DNA of 64,000 nucleotides from contig NZ_VFMX01000001.1 of the NCBI RefSeq assembly GCF_006715285.1, positions 2,852,001 to 2,916,000 on the forward strand, given 5' to 3'. Below, in pieces: positions 18,508 through 27,362 of this stretch (positions within the stretch are counted from its first letter, which is position 1; every line of letters begins with the position of its first letter). The position numbers and the translations under genes are program-made. The notes beneath the pieces are model-generated. The model was given only the letters and a program-made list of their open reading frames with translations, made no database searches and was not told the origin of the DNA. The DNA is from Arthrobacter sp. SLBN-83 (lineage in GTDB: Bacteria > Actinomycetota > Actinomycetes > Actinomycetales > Micrococcaceae).

Positions 18508-19380
18508 CTATGACGCTGCAGGCGCCTGCAGTATTTGGCCGGGAAGCAGGATGTCAGGGCTTCCGCCGATCAGGGCGCGGTTTGCCTGGTACCACCGCGG
18601 CCATTCGAGGGCTACGTCCACGTCCGATGCCTCCGGCCCCAGGTAGGTCGCCACGATGTCCCATAATGTGTCGCCGGCCAGCACGGTTACTGCAGTTGCC
18701 CCTCCACCCATGACCGGACCGGAAGCACCTCTTGTCTGCGGTCCGGCCAACAAACCGGGTTCCACCACCGGGGGAGCGGGCTGCCAGCCGGGGCGAAGCG
18801 TGGCGTCAGGAAGCTCGCTGCCTGGACTCCGCCCCATTGCAGGGCCTTCAAGGCCTTCTTGCTCGTCATGCGCAGCAACCGTTGGCGCTGGGATCTCCAT
18901 AGCCCCGGTGCCAATGCTCCTGGCTCCCTCCACAACAGGGCCCACTGCTGCAGAATGCGATGGGACTGGCGCCGCATATGCCTGTGTTGGTGCCCATTCA
19001 GGCCCCGGTGCGGCCGGCGCGGCATTCGCCGCGGCTCCTGCCACTAACTGCAGCGACAGCGCGGCAACCACTGCCCGCCGGATGAAGGCCGGAGACAAAC
19101 TGCGGGCAGACGCCGCGGCACGGCGTCGCCCGAGGCGTTCCAGCAGAACAGAAGCACCTGCGGTCAGGATCGAAAAGACCCACCACAGCAAAACGCCCAT
19201 GCCGGCTGCCGCTGCTGCCGCCCCCAGAAGAACGCCCACAGGTGCGTCCTGGTTGCGGGCTGCGGAGTCCTGCCACTGTCCAAGCAGGCCAACCCCCAGG
19301 AAGCAAAGCAGAATACCCAATGCCAGAACAGCCAGAGCCATGACGGCGTCGGACCACTTTGCCTCTTCAGAGGGTCCCAT
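18508..19380 (-). CDS. Membrane protein with C-terminal LysM domain
   Basis: 290 residues from the ATG at 19380, preceded by AAAGGAG. Two hydrophobic segments (about 14-33 and 48-72) and a third near 100-125 (AVVAALSLQLVAGAAANAAPA, which may be an internal signal-like segment) precede a proline/alanine-rich linker; a LysM motif is at the end (VTVLAGDTLWDIVATYLG ... ANRALIGGSPDILLPGQIL). LysM domains bind peptidoglycan, so the C-terminus is probably outside the cell. A WPRWYQANR insertion is typical of actinobacterial LysM proteins. Probably co-transcribed with the Rv3235-like gene. Its leader carries 10-bp repeats (19391-19420). Confidence 0.83.
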   Translation of the reverse strand: MGPSEEAKWSDAVMALAVLALGILLCFLGVGLLGQWQDSAARNQDAPVGVLLGAAAAAAGMGVLLWWVFSILTAGASVLLERLGRRRAAASARSLSPAFIRRAVVAALSLQLVAGAAANAAPAAPGPEWAPTQAYAAPVPSHSAAVGPVVEGARSIGTGAMEIPAPTVAAHDEQEGLEGPAMGRSPGSELPDATLRPGWQPAPPVVEPGLLAGPQTRGASGPVMGGGATAVTVLAGDTLWDIVATYLGPEASDVDVALEWPRWYQANRALIGGSPDILLPGQILQAPAAS

Positions 19381-19390
19381 TACTACTCCT

Positions 19391-19420
19391 TTGATGCTGT
19401 TTGATGTTGTTTGATACCGA
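19391..19420. repeat. 10-bp direct repeats in the LysM gene leader
   Basis: Three consecutive 10-bp units start at 19391, 19401 and 19411: TTGATGCTGT, TTGATGTTGT, TTGATACCGA, followed by TTGACC at 19421. They lie just upstream of the ribosome site of the LysM gene and about 100 bases before the divergent gene. A spacing of one helical turn is what repeated protein-binding sites would show, but a simple slippage origin is possible. Confidence 0.7.
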
Positions 19421-19518
19421 TTGACCTAGTCTGGGCGCAAGCAACAGGATTTGTCCATACGTTGGAGTGGAAAAGTGAGCCCGTTGACTGGCCGGGCAGG
19501 GCAACTTACGCTGACGGG

Positions 19519-20082
19519 ATGCGCTGGGATGCTCTCTTCGATGACATGGAAAGCCAGTTCGCCGAGGCCGACCGTTTGGCGCTCGACAGCGAGATCAATG
19601 AGCGGGCCCGGGCTGAGATGGTCAGCCTGCCCCTCGAGCACCGGCTGCGTGCCGCCGTTGGATGCCGCATCGCCGTTTACCTGCTTTGTGGAGAATCAGC
19701 GCGCGGAGAACTCAGGCATGCCGGAGCCGACGCGCTGGTTCTTGATGAAGGGCAGCACCAAGTGCTCATCCCCTATGCCGCTGCGGCGCGATACGTGGGC
19801 CTCGGCAGGCACGCGTTGCCGGAGAACTCACAGGTTCGCCGCTCAATCGGGCTTGCCCACTCCCTCCGGGGCCTTGCCCGCGACCGTGCGGAATTGTCCG
19901 TGACAATCGCAGGGGGAGCCGGGGCACAGCGGCTGGCCGGCGTAATCGACCGTGTCGGCCGGGACTATATAGACCTGGCCTCGGTGACTCCCGGGGAGGT
20001 GCGGAGGAGCCGGAGTGTCGGTGAAGTGTCAGCTATCCCATTCACTGCCTTGGCCATGATCAGGTCGTCCAAGGCCGGCTGA
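19519..20082 (+). CDS. Uncharacterised protein with two small-barrel-like repeats
   Basis: 187 residues from the ATG at 19519 (MRWDALFDDMESQFAEADRL); the frame is open upstream to 19411 but without a good ribosome site. I do not recognise a named family. After a charged helical N-terminus, two stretches share one pattern: residues about 55-103 (RIAVYLLCGESARGELRHAG, then DALVLDEG, then LIPYAAAARYVGL) and about 125-182 (ELSVTIAGGAG, then LAGVIDRVGRDYIDLA, then AIPFTALAMIRS). The shared pattern, strand-turn-G-x-I-x-x-x-G-x-D-x-I-x-L-A and a final hydrophobic strand, resembles small beta-barrels such as Sm/PRC-type folds. No signal or membrane segment. Divergent from LysM, convergent with a small HTH gene. 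Confidence 0.75.
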   Translation: MRWDALFDDMESQFAEADRLALDSEINERARAEMVSLPLEHRLRAAVGCRIAVYLLCGESARGELRHAGADALVLDEGQHQVLIPYAAAARYVGLGRHALPENSQVRRSIGLAHSLRGLARDRAELSVTIAGGAGAQRLAGVIDRVGRDYIDLASVTPGEVRRSRSVGEVSAIPFTALAMIRSSKAG

Positions 20083-20115
20083 CTCCGGCTGGGGAACCGT
20101 GGAGGTTTTGAGGCG

Positions 20116-20331
20116 TCAAACAGACTTGGAGCGGGATTCCTGGATCATCCGGCTGGCCTCGGCGTAGCGTTCCTCGATGTACTGCTCCAGCATCTTCTCC
20201 TCCACCCGCCATTGCCCGCGGCCGCCTACCTGGATGGCCTTCAGTTCGCCGCTGCGGACCAAGGCGTATGCGGCAGGGGAGTTGATCTGGAGCTGCTCTG
20301 CTACATCGGCAAGAGTGAGGAACCTTGGCAT
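20116..20331 (-). CDS. Small helix-turn-helix (excisionase/BldC-like) DNA-binding protein
   Basis: 71 residues. It is almost entirely one MerR-like/excisionase-type winged HTH: RFLTLADVAEQLQINSPAAY as helices one and two, ALVRSGELKAIQVGGRGQWR as recognition helix and wing, and a C-terminal helix EEKMLEQYIEERYAEA. Proteins of this kind in actinobacteria (BldC type) are stand-alone transcription regulators rather than phage excisionases, and no integrase or attachment site is near. It is transcribed away from the CpaB-like gene with 152 bases between the starts, so it may regulate that gene or itself. Target unknown. Confidence 0.85.
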   Translation of the reverse strand: MPRFLTLADVAEQLQINSPAAYALVRSGELKAIQVGGRGQWRVEEKMLEQYIEERYAEASRMIQESRSKSV

Positions 20332-20369
20332 GCATCCATTTTGCCATCAAGTGGCCCCTCATGTGCCTG

Positions 20370-20378
20370 TTATCCACA
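20370..20378 (+). promoter_or_regulatory. DnaA-box-like 9-mer between the HTH and CpaB-like genes
   Basis: TTATCCACA, identical to the classical DnaA box, sits in the divergent intergenic region. It is single, so it is not an origin; it could be a DnaA regulatory site or chance. Confidence 0.3.
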
Positions 20379-20483
20379 GTTTGGCCGTATTTGGATAATT
20401 GACTTTTGTTCGCGTGGCCTTGCAGTAACAATGAGGAGTCCGGACAGAGCGGGCAGGTTCGGTATACCTAGGGGGAGAACGGT

Positions 20484-21125
20484 ATGGTTCCTGATTCAAG
20501 CGCCACAGCGGCGCGGTTAAAGCGTCCTTCCTGGAAGGACCCGCGGCTGCTGGTGGGCATTCTCCTGGTCCTGGCATCCATGGCGGGGGTCATTTTCCTG
20601 GTTGGCAGTGCGGACCGCACCACTGAGGTTTATGCGGCACGGGAGGGAATCGCTGTGGGCGAGCGCCTGACGCGGGAGAACGTCGTTGCCGCGAAGGTCC
20701 GGCTGGGGGATACGGAACAGCACTACATCACAGTTGAGGCCGGCCTGCCCCAGGATGTCGTCGCTATGCAGAGGATTGGAAAAGATCAGCTTGTTCCCAG
20801 GGCGAGCCTTGGTGCAGTGGACCAGTTGAACCGAAAGCCCGTTGCCCTCAATGTCGAGCAGACTCTGCCATCGCAGGCCGTCGCCGGCGCCCGTGTGGAC
20901 GTTTGGGTGGCCCAGCCCGATGCGAAAAACGGATTCAGCGAGCCCAAGCTCATCCTTCCCGGAGCGGAGATTGCAGAGGTGGCGAATGGGTCCACCGCCC
21001 TAGGGGCATCGAAAACCACCGTGCTCATGGTCCTGGTTGAGGACAAGCAGATGCCTGCCTTGCTGGGTGCCCAGGCAAATGAGGCAAAAATCTCCGTCGT
21101 GTGGAATCCTGGCGGCGCCCGATGA
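20484..21125 (+). CDS. SAF domain protein, CpaB/RcpC-like (Tad pilus assembly)
   Basis: 213 residues from the ATG at 20484, with GGGGGAGAA upstream. One N-terminal membrane segment (about 23-42) is followed by an SAF domain (VYAAREGIAVGERLTRENVVAAKVRL in two parts), which is the beta-clip fold of CpaB/RcpC. The C-terminal part (PVALNVEQTLPSQAVAGARVDVWVAQ) is the usual second half. CpaB proteins are periplasmic-side components of Flp/Tad pilus systems; in Gram-positives they are anchored in the membrane and their role is not defined. The stop overlaps the CpaE-like gene by four bases (ATGA). The rest of a Tad system lies about 37 kb away, at 59.3 kb. Confidence 0.82.
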   Translation: MVPDSSATAARLKRPSWKDPRLLVGILLVLASMAGVIFLVGSADRTTEVYAAREGIAVGERLTRENVVAAKVRLGDTEQHYITVEAGLPQDVVAMQRIGKDQLVPRASLGAVDQLNRKPVALNVEQTLPSQAVAGARVDVWVAQPDAKNGFSEPKLILPGAEIAEVANGSTALGASKTTVLMVLVEDKQMPALLGAQANEAKISVVWNPGGAR

Positions 21126-22426
21126 ACATCCCCGTCGTCACCGTCGGCCAAAGCCGCGAGGATCTGGTTGGCGGTCTCGAAAGGCTGCACGGTCCGGTTA
21201 CGGTCGTGCGGCGGTGCGCGGAACTTCCCGAACTGCTGGCGGCCTGCCAGAGCGGACTGGCGCGGGCGGCCGTGGTTGCCGATGGATCCGAGGGGCTGAC
21301 GGCTTCCCTGGTGGACCGCCTGGGAGCAGTTGGCGTCGCGGTCATCGCACTGACCGACAATGCAGAGGAGGCGGCGAGGCTCCGGAAAATTGGCGCCGCC
21401 TCGGCGTTGACGGGGGTCGAGTCGGCGGAGCTTTCGGACAGGATTGCCGACGCCGTCGCCCAGCTTACGGGTGCGGCCCGTCCGGGCAGCCTCAGCGCGG
21501 CCGCTGATCCCGCAGCTGCGCTGGCAACCGATCCCGCGGAGCCGGAGCAGGAGGCGGAAGGGCGTGGAAGCGGGCAGCTCATCGTCGTCTGGGGGCCAGC
21601 GGGGTCCCCGGGAAGGACCACCGTGGCGGTGAACATCGCCGGGGAGATGGCCGCCGACGGGCAGGAAGTCCTCCTGGTCGACGCCGACACATACGGCGCA
21701 AGCGTGGCCGCAGTACTCGGTCTCCTGGACGAGTCAGCCGGGCTTGCCCAGGCGTGCAGGCTCGCCGATCACGGGCAGCTGGATGCGGATGCACTCCGAA
21801 AGGTCGCCGCTGTGGTCGCTACGGCATCCGGGCAGTTCCGGGTGCTGACGGGTATCACCCGCGCGGACCGATGGACGGAAATCCGTGCCACAGCCCTGGC
21901 GCTGGTCCTTGAGCGTGCCCGGGAGATCGCCGATGTGGTGGTGGTCGATACCGGCTTCTGCCTGGAAGCCGACGAGGAACTGAGCTTCGACACCATGGCC
22001 CCGCGCCGGAACGCGGCCACACTGCGGCCGCTGGAGCTGGCGGACACTGTCTATGCCATTGGCGCAGCCGATCCCGTGGGCGTACCCAGGATGGTGCGTG
22101 CGCTCGCCGAGCTTGAAGACGCAGTTCCCCAGGCGTCACCCACTGTCCTGATGAACAAAGTGCGTTCCTCCTCCGTGGGGAGGGATCCTGAGCGCCAATT
22201 GCGGGATGCATGGGAAAGGTACGGGCCGGCCCCGGAACTGAAGGCATTCCTGCCCCATGACCCGCGCGCCGCCGACGCCGCCCTCCTGGGAGGATCCCTG
22301 CTGCTGGAGGCTGCCCCCGAGTCGGACCTGCGCCGTGCCATTCGCGGACTCGTTTGTGCATCAGACCAGCGAAAGCGCAAATCCTCTGTATTTTCTTCCA
22401 CACCACGGCGAAGGGCGAAGGACTAG
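21122..22426 (+). CDS. CpaE-like P-loop ATPase (MinD/ParA superfamily)
   Basis: 434 residues from the ATG at 21122, translationally coupled to the SAF gene. The N-terminal 110 residues form a receiver-like alpha/beta domain without a clear phospho-acceptor, a linker rich in A and E follows, and a MinD/ParA-type domain begins near 152. Its P-loop reads VVWGPAGSPGRTT, where Arg165 stands in the place of the usual lysine of GKGGxGKT; the following VLLVDADTYGASVAAVLGL is the typical second motif and VVVVDTGF the Walker B strand. CpaE positions Tad pilus machinery. Nucleotide binding with arginine in that position is uncertain. It ends 56 bases before the glutamate dehydrogenase start. Confidence 0.8.
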   Translation: MNIPVVTVGQSREDLVGGLERLHGPVTVVRRCAELPELLAACQSGLARAAVVADGSEGLTASLVDRLGAVGVAVIALTDNAEEAARLRKIGAASALTGVESAELSDRIADAVAQLTGAARPGSLSAAADPAAALATDPAEPEQEAEGRGSGQLIVVWGPAGSPGRTTVAVNIAGEMAADGQEVLLVDADTYGASVAAVLGLLDESAGLAQACRLADHGQLDADALRKVAAVVATASGQFRVLTGITRADRWTEIRATALALVLERAREIADVVVVDTGFCLEADEELSFDTMAPRRNAATLRPLELADTVYAIGAADPVGVPRMVRALAELEDAVPQASPTVLMNKVRSSSVGRDPERQLRDAWERYGPAPELKAFLPHDPRAADAALLGGSLLLEAAPESDLRRAIRGLVCASDQRKRKSSVFSSTPRRRAKD

Positions 22427-22481
22427 GCTCGCCATAAGAGCTGCAAAGGTGCGGCGAATATCTCTGATGGAGGCGTTGTCG

Positions 22482-25400
22482 ATGTCGTCTGGATCCAGTG
22501 TGGAGGACCAGCCCCTCTCCATTGAAGGCCTTGAGGGTTTCATGGGGGACTACTACCAGCACCTGGCTGAGGAGGATGCGCGCAGCTACCCGCGTGACGT
22601 GCTGGAAGACCGGGCTGAAGAGCACCGCCGCGCAGCTTCCGTGCGGCAACCCGGACAGGCCAGAATCTCGATTGTCGACGAAGAAGACAGCAGCGTTGTC
22701 TTTGTCGTCACGGACGACATGCCATTCCTGGTGGATTCGGTAAACGCCGAACTTGTCCGGCAGCACGCGGCCATCAAGCTCGTCGTCCACCCGCTTTTCG
22801 TGGCGACCCGCAACCGCGAAAGCGGTGAGCTGGTCAAGGTCAACAGGGTGCCGGCACACCTCGGGATTTCCAGTGGCGACACCGCTGCGATGCCCAACCT
22901 TTCCCACCTGATCGCGCAGGGTGAGAACGCCTCCCACATGGAGTCGTGGATCGCCGTCGAAATCCAGCGCGTCCCGGACGAAACGAAGACGTCGCTGCTC
23001 GAGGGCCTGACCCGCGTGCTGAACGATGTCCGGGCTGCCGTAGAGGACTGGCCCAGGATGCGCCAGAAGGCGCTGGAAATCGCCGAAAGCCTGGACCGGG
23101 TGGCAAATTCTGCGCAGATTGCCGAACTCCGGCAGGCGAAGGACCTGTTGCGGTGGCTGGACGACGGAAACTTCACGTTCCTCGGCTACCGCGAATACGA
23201 CCTGCTCAACGTGGACGGGGAAGACGTCCTCGAATTGCGCGAGGACAGCGGGCTCGGGCTGCTGCGCGCCGCCGCGGACTCCCCGCACATTCAGCACCTG
23301 ACCGACACCGGCCGCAAGAAGGCACGGGAAAAGCGTGCCCTCGTCATCACCAAAGCCAACTCGCGTTCCACCGTTCACCGCTCCGCCTACCTGGACTACA
23401 TCGGCATTAAAAGCTTTGACGCTGCCGGGAACGTCAACGGCGAGCGGCGCTTCATCGGACTTTTCGCCACCAGCGCCTACGCCGGTTCCGTCCGCGACAT
23501 TCCCATCGTCCGGGAAAAGGTGGACGCCGTGTTGCAGAACGCAGGCTTCCCGCCGGACTCGCACTCCGGCAAGGACCTGCTGGGAATCCTGGAAACCTAC
23601 CCCCGCGACGAGCTGTTCCAGATCGAAGTCCCCGACCTTGCCGCCACCGCTTTGGGAATCCAAAAGCTGCAGGAACGCCGGCGCACCCGCCTGTTCCTGA
23701 GGCCAGACATCTACGGCCGCTTCATGTCCGCCGTCGTCTACCTGCCCCGGGACCGCTACACCACCAACGTCAGGCTCCGTATCGAGCAGGAACTGCGGGA
23801 AACGTTCCAGGCAGTCTCCATTGACTACGAGGCCCGGATGACCGAATCGGCGCTCGCGCGGCTCTTCTTCCGCATCCGCCTGCCCAAGGACGCCGACGTC
23901 AGCCACGTCAACAGCGATGAGCTGGAAAAGCGGCTGGTCCGGGCGGCAAGGTCGTGGAGTGAAGGCATCGCGGAAGTCCTGCGTGAAGGGCGCGACCCGG
24001 CCGAAGCCAAGGAACTTGCCGCCATCTGGGCCGAGGCGTTCCCTGCCAGCTATCGCGTGGACTACGAAGTAGAGGACGCGCTGGAGGATATTGCCCGCTT
24101 TGAAAAGTACGGTGCTGCGGCCGAGCGGAGCACCGGCGCGCAGCAGGACCGGCCCGGCGTGCATGTGTACCTTCCCGAAGGGGCCGGTGCCACGCTGGAG
24201 GAGGATGCCCGGGTCAAGCTTTACATGCTGGAGCCCAAGAGCCTCAGCCAGATCCTGCCGTACTTCCACAACCTGGGACTTGAGGTCCTGGATGAGCGCC
24301 CGTTCGAAATCGAAACGGCGGACCGCCGGGACTTCTTCCTGTATGACCTGGGCCTTAAGTACCCGGGGGCAGTGGACCCGGTGTCCACGGGCGAGTTGCT
24401 GGCTGAGTCCTTCGGGGCGGCCGTCACCGGAGCCGCGGAATCAGACAGCTTTGACCGGCTGGTCCTTCGGGAAGGCCTTCACTGGCGGCAAATCACCATG
24501 CTGCGGGCCTACGCCCGTTACATGCGCCAGATGGGCAACAGCAGTTCCTTCGGCTTCATGGCGGACACGCTCCTTGCCAATCCGGACGTGACCAGGGGCC
24601 TGACCGCGCTCTTTGCGGCCCGCTTTGACCCGGCACTGGGGGAAGACAGCCGTGCAGAGGCCCAGGCGTCCGTGCGGCAGGAACTGGCAGCCTCCATCGA
24701 GAAGGTGGCAACGCTCGACGCCGACCGCGTGCTGCGGACCTTCGTCAACCTGATCGAGGCGACCCTCCGCACCAACTTCTACCAGGACAAGCCCCACCTC
24801 AGCTTCAAGCTGGATCCGGCGCAGATCGAAGGGCTGCCTTTCCCGCGGCCGATGTTCGAAATTTGGGTATACGCTCCCCGGGTGGAAGGTGTGCACCTTC
24901 GGTTTGGCAAGGTGGCGCGCGGCGGGCTCCGCTGGTCGGACCGGCGGGAGGATTTCCGGACCGAAATCCTTGGCTTGGTCAAGGCGCAGACAGTCAAGAA
25001 CGCCGTGATCGTGCCCACGGGGGCAAAGGGCGGCTTCTTCGCCAAGCAACTCCCGGACCCGTCCACGGACCGTGCCGCCTGGATGGCCGAAGGCGTCGAA
25101 AGCTACAAGACGTTCATCCGGGGGCTGCTGGACATTACTGACAACCTCCTGACCGAAGGTGACGGCCAGCGGCTTGTGCCGCCGTCGAACGTTGTCAGGC
25201 ATGACGACAACGACTCCTACCTTGTAGTTGCCGCGGACAAGGGCACGGCTACTTTCTCCGACATCGCCAACGGACTGTCAGCGGAGTACGGTTTCTGGCT
25301 GGGCGACGCCTTTGCCTCGGGCGGCTCCGTGGGCTACGACCACAAAGCCATGGGCATCACGGCGCGCGGCGCCTGGGAATCGGTGAAGCGGCACTTCAGC

Positions 25401-27335
25401 GAGCTCGACCTGGATACACAGACTGAACCGTTCACCGTGGTGGGGGTGGGTGACATGTCCGGGGACGTCTTCGGAAACGGAATGCTCCTGTCCCGGCACA
25501 TCCGCCTGCTTGCCGCATTCGACCACCGGCACATCTTCCTGGATCCCAATCCGGACGCGGAATCCTCGTTTGCGGAGCGGCAGCGGCTGTTCGAGCTGCC
25601 CCGGTCATCCTGGGACGACTATGACAAGTCGCTGATCAGCGAAGGCGGCGGGATCTTTGCCCGCCAGGCCAAGTCCATCCCCGTATCCGCTCAGGTGCGC
25701 ACCGCACTGGGGCTGCCCGCGGACACCACTGAACTCAGCCCGCCGGAACTCCTGCGCGCCATCCTGCTGGCACCGGCCGACCTGCTGTACAACGGCGGAA
25801 TCGGGACCTACGTCAAGGCCAGCTCAGAGTCGAACGCCTCTGTTGGTGACAAGGCCAACGACGCGATCCGCGTCAACGGCCGGGACCTGCGCGTCAAGGT
25901 GGTGGGTGAGGGCGGAAACCTGGGTATGACGCAGCGCGGCCGCATCGAGGCGGCCCTGCAGGGTGTCATCCTCAACACGGACGCCATTGACAACTCCGCG
26001 GGCGTGGACTGCTCGGACCACGAGGTCAACATAAAGATTTTCGTGGACCGGATGGTCGCCGCCGGGAAGCTGCCCGCCGATGAACGCGCGGACTTCCTGG
26101 CCTCGATGACCGACGAAGTGGGCCGTCTGGTCCTGGAAGACAACATTGACCAGAACATCCTGCTCCTGAATGACCGCACCCGGGTGGCGGAGTGGAGCCC
26201 CAGCTATGAACGGCTCATGGACTGGCTGGAGAAGAGCGCCGACCTGAACCGGGACCTGGAGGCGCTGCCTACCACGGAAGCCCTTAGGGAGCGGCTGCAG
26301 CAGGGCCAGGGACTGACCTCGCCGGAGCTGTCGGTGCTGGCCGCCTACGCCAAGATCGAGCTGGCGTCGGCCCTGCGGGACAGCGAACTCGCGGACGATC
26401 CGTGGTTCCGTGGGACGCTGCGTTCCTACTTCCCGCACCAGTTGCGCGAACGATTTGATGCCGAGCTGGACACGCATCCGCTGCGCCGTGAAATCATCGC
26501 CACCGTGGTGGCGAACGACATGATCAACCTCGGCGGCATCACCTTCGCCTTCCGGGTCATGGAGGAAACGTCGGCCAGCGAAGTGGCGGTGGCCAAGGCT
26601 TTCGTAGCCCTGCGCGAGGTGTACGAACTCGACGCGATGGTGTCGGAACTGAACAGCCTGCCCGCTTCGTTCCCCACCGAGCACTGGAGCGCCGTCCACC
26701 TGGACATCCGCCGGCTCCTGGACCGGGCAGTCCGCTGGCTGCTCGGCCAGGAAAGTGTCTCGCGCCCCATCGCCGAGGTGGTGTCCGAGTTCAAGCCGCT
26801 GATGGATCCGATGCGGGCCCGGCTGCTCGACTATCTGCGCGGCGATGACCGCGAGCGGGTGGCGGCGTGGCTGGCCAAGGGCCGCGAGTGGCAGCTTCCC
26901 GAAGACCTTGCCCTGCGCTGGGCCGAGCTGTTCGAGAGCTTCGTGCTGCTGGACATCGCCAAGATCGGCCGGTCCCGGAAGGACCCGGTCGAGGAGATTG
27001 CGGCTGTCTATTACACGGTTTTCAACCGCTTCCACGCGGACTCGCTGCTGGAACGGATCAGCAGCCTGCCCCGGCAGGACCGGTGGCAGGCGCTGGCCCG
27101 GGCCGCCTTGCGCGATGACCTCTACTCGACCGTGTCGGATATGACGACGGCGGTGCTGGACGCCACGTCCGCCGCCGAGTCACCCGACGCGCGGCTCAAG
27201 GACTGGGAGGCCCAGAACGCCGAGCAGCTGGGCCGGGCCAAGAGCATGTTCGATGAGGTGAACGCCCTGGAGGCCGACGACATGGCCTCACTGTCGGTAG
27301 CATTGAGGCTCTTGAGGTCAATCGTCCGACGCTAG
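22482..27335 (+). CDS. gdh: NAD-specific glutamate dehydrogenase, large type (GDH2)
   Basis: 1617 residues from the ATG at 22482, chosen because GGAGG lies nine bases upstream; an in-frame ATG at 22467 and an open frame to 22257 are less likely. It converts glutamate and NAD+ to 2-oxoglutarate, ammonia and NADH. The N-terminal half contains the ACT-like regulatory regions of the 180-kDa class (SSVVFVVTDDMPFLVDSV at the start). The central catalytic domain carries the glycine-rich lysine segment VIVPTGAKGGFFAKQL near 845, GGLRWSDRREDFRTEILGL just before it, and VGVGDMSGDVFGNGML and KVVGEGGNLGMTQRGRIE in the nucleotide-binding part. Length matches the family (about 1600). Follows the CpaE-like gene closely. 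Confidence 0.96.
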   Translation: MSSGSSVEDQPLSIEGLEGFMGDYYQHLAEEDARSYPRDVLEDRAEEHRRAASVRQPGQARISIVDEEDSSVVFVVTDDMPFLVDSVNAELVRQHAAIKLVVHPLFVATRNRESGELVKVNRVPAHLGISSGDTAAMPNLSHLIAQGENASHMESWIAVEIQRVPDETKTSLLEGLTRVLNDVRAAVEDWPRMRQKALEIAESLDRVANSAQIAELRQAKDLLRWLDDGNFTFLGYREYDLLNVDGEDVLELREDSGLGLLRAAADSPHIQHLTDTGRKKAREKRALVITKANSRSTVHRSAYLDYIGIKSFDAAGNVNGERRFIGLFATSAYAGSVRDIPIVREKVDAVLQNAGFPPDSHSGKDLLGILETYPRDELFQIEVPDLAATALGIQKLQERRRTRLFLRPDIYGRFMSAVVYLPRDRYTTNVRLRIEQELRETFQAVSIDYEARMTESALARLFFRIRLPKDADVSHVNSDELEKRLVRAARSWSEGIAEVLREGRDPAEAKELAAIWAEAFPASYRVDYEVEDALEDIARFEKYGAAAERSTGAQQDRPGVHVYLPEGAGATLEEDARVKLYMLEPKSLSQILPYFHNLGLEVLDERPFEIETADRRDFFLYDLGLKYPGAVDPVSTGELLAESFGAAVTGAAESDSFDRLVLREGLHWRQITMLRAYARYMRQMGNSSSFGFMADTLLANPDVTRGLTALFAARFDPALGEDSRAEAQASVRQELAASIEKVATLDADRVLRTFVNLIEATLRTNFYQDKPHLSFKLDPAQIEGLPFPRPMFEIWVYAPRVEGVHLRFGKVARGGLRWSDRREDFRTEILGLVKAQTVKNAVIVPTGAKGGFFAKQLPDPSTDRAAWMAEGVESYKTFIRGLLDITDNLLTEGDGQRLVPPSNVVRHDDNDSYLVVAADKGTATFSDIANGLSAEYGFWLGDAFASGGSVGYDHKAMGITARGAWESVKRHFSELDLDTQTEPFTVVGVGDMSGDVFGNGMLLSRHIRLLAAFDHRHIFLDPNPDAESSFAERQRLFELPRSSWDDYDKSLISEGGGIFARQAKSIPVSAQVRTALGLPADTTELSPPELLRAILLAPADLLYNGGIGTYVKASSESNASVGDKANDAIRVNGRDLRVKVVGEGGNLGMTQRGRIEAALQGVILNTDAIDNSAGVDCSDHEVNIKIFVDRMVAAGKLPADERADFLASMTDEVGRLVLEDNIDQNILLLNDRTRVAEWSPSYERLMDWLEKSADLNRDLEALPTTEALRERLQQGQGLTSPELSVLAAYAKIELASALRDSELADDPWFRGTLRSYFPHQLRERFDAELDTHPLRREIIATVVANDMINLGGITFAFRVMEETSASEVAVAKAFVALREVYELDAMVSELNSLPASFPTEHWSAVHLDIRRLLDRAVRWLLGQESVSRPIAEVVSEFKPLMDPMRARLLDYLRGDDRERVAAWLAKGREWQLPEDLALRWAELFESFVLLDIAKIGRSRKDPVEEIAAVYYTVFNRFHADSLLERISSLPRQDRWQALARAALRDDLYSTVSDMTTAVLDATSAAESPDARLKDWEAQNAEQLGRAKSMFDEVNALEADDMASLSVALRLLRSIVRR

Positions 27336-27362
27336 CAAGCAGGCGTCGCAAATGGAGGTGCA

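Noticed and set aside
20116..20331. Phage excisionase as sign of a prophage or integrative element
   Set aside because: The HTH is of the stand-alone BldC type; no integrase, attachment repeat or phage gene is near.
20332..20483. Several -35/-10-like pairs before the CpaB-like gene
   Set aside because: Candidates such as TTGACT at 20399 have poor spacing or weak -10 partners; none was clearly better than the others.
21855..24269. Open frame of 804 codons on the minus strand
   Set aside because: Antisense to the CpaE-like and glutamate dehydrogenase genes, which have firm family motifs. Long antisense frames are expected in high-GC DNA.
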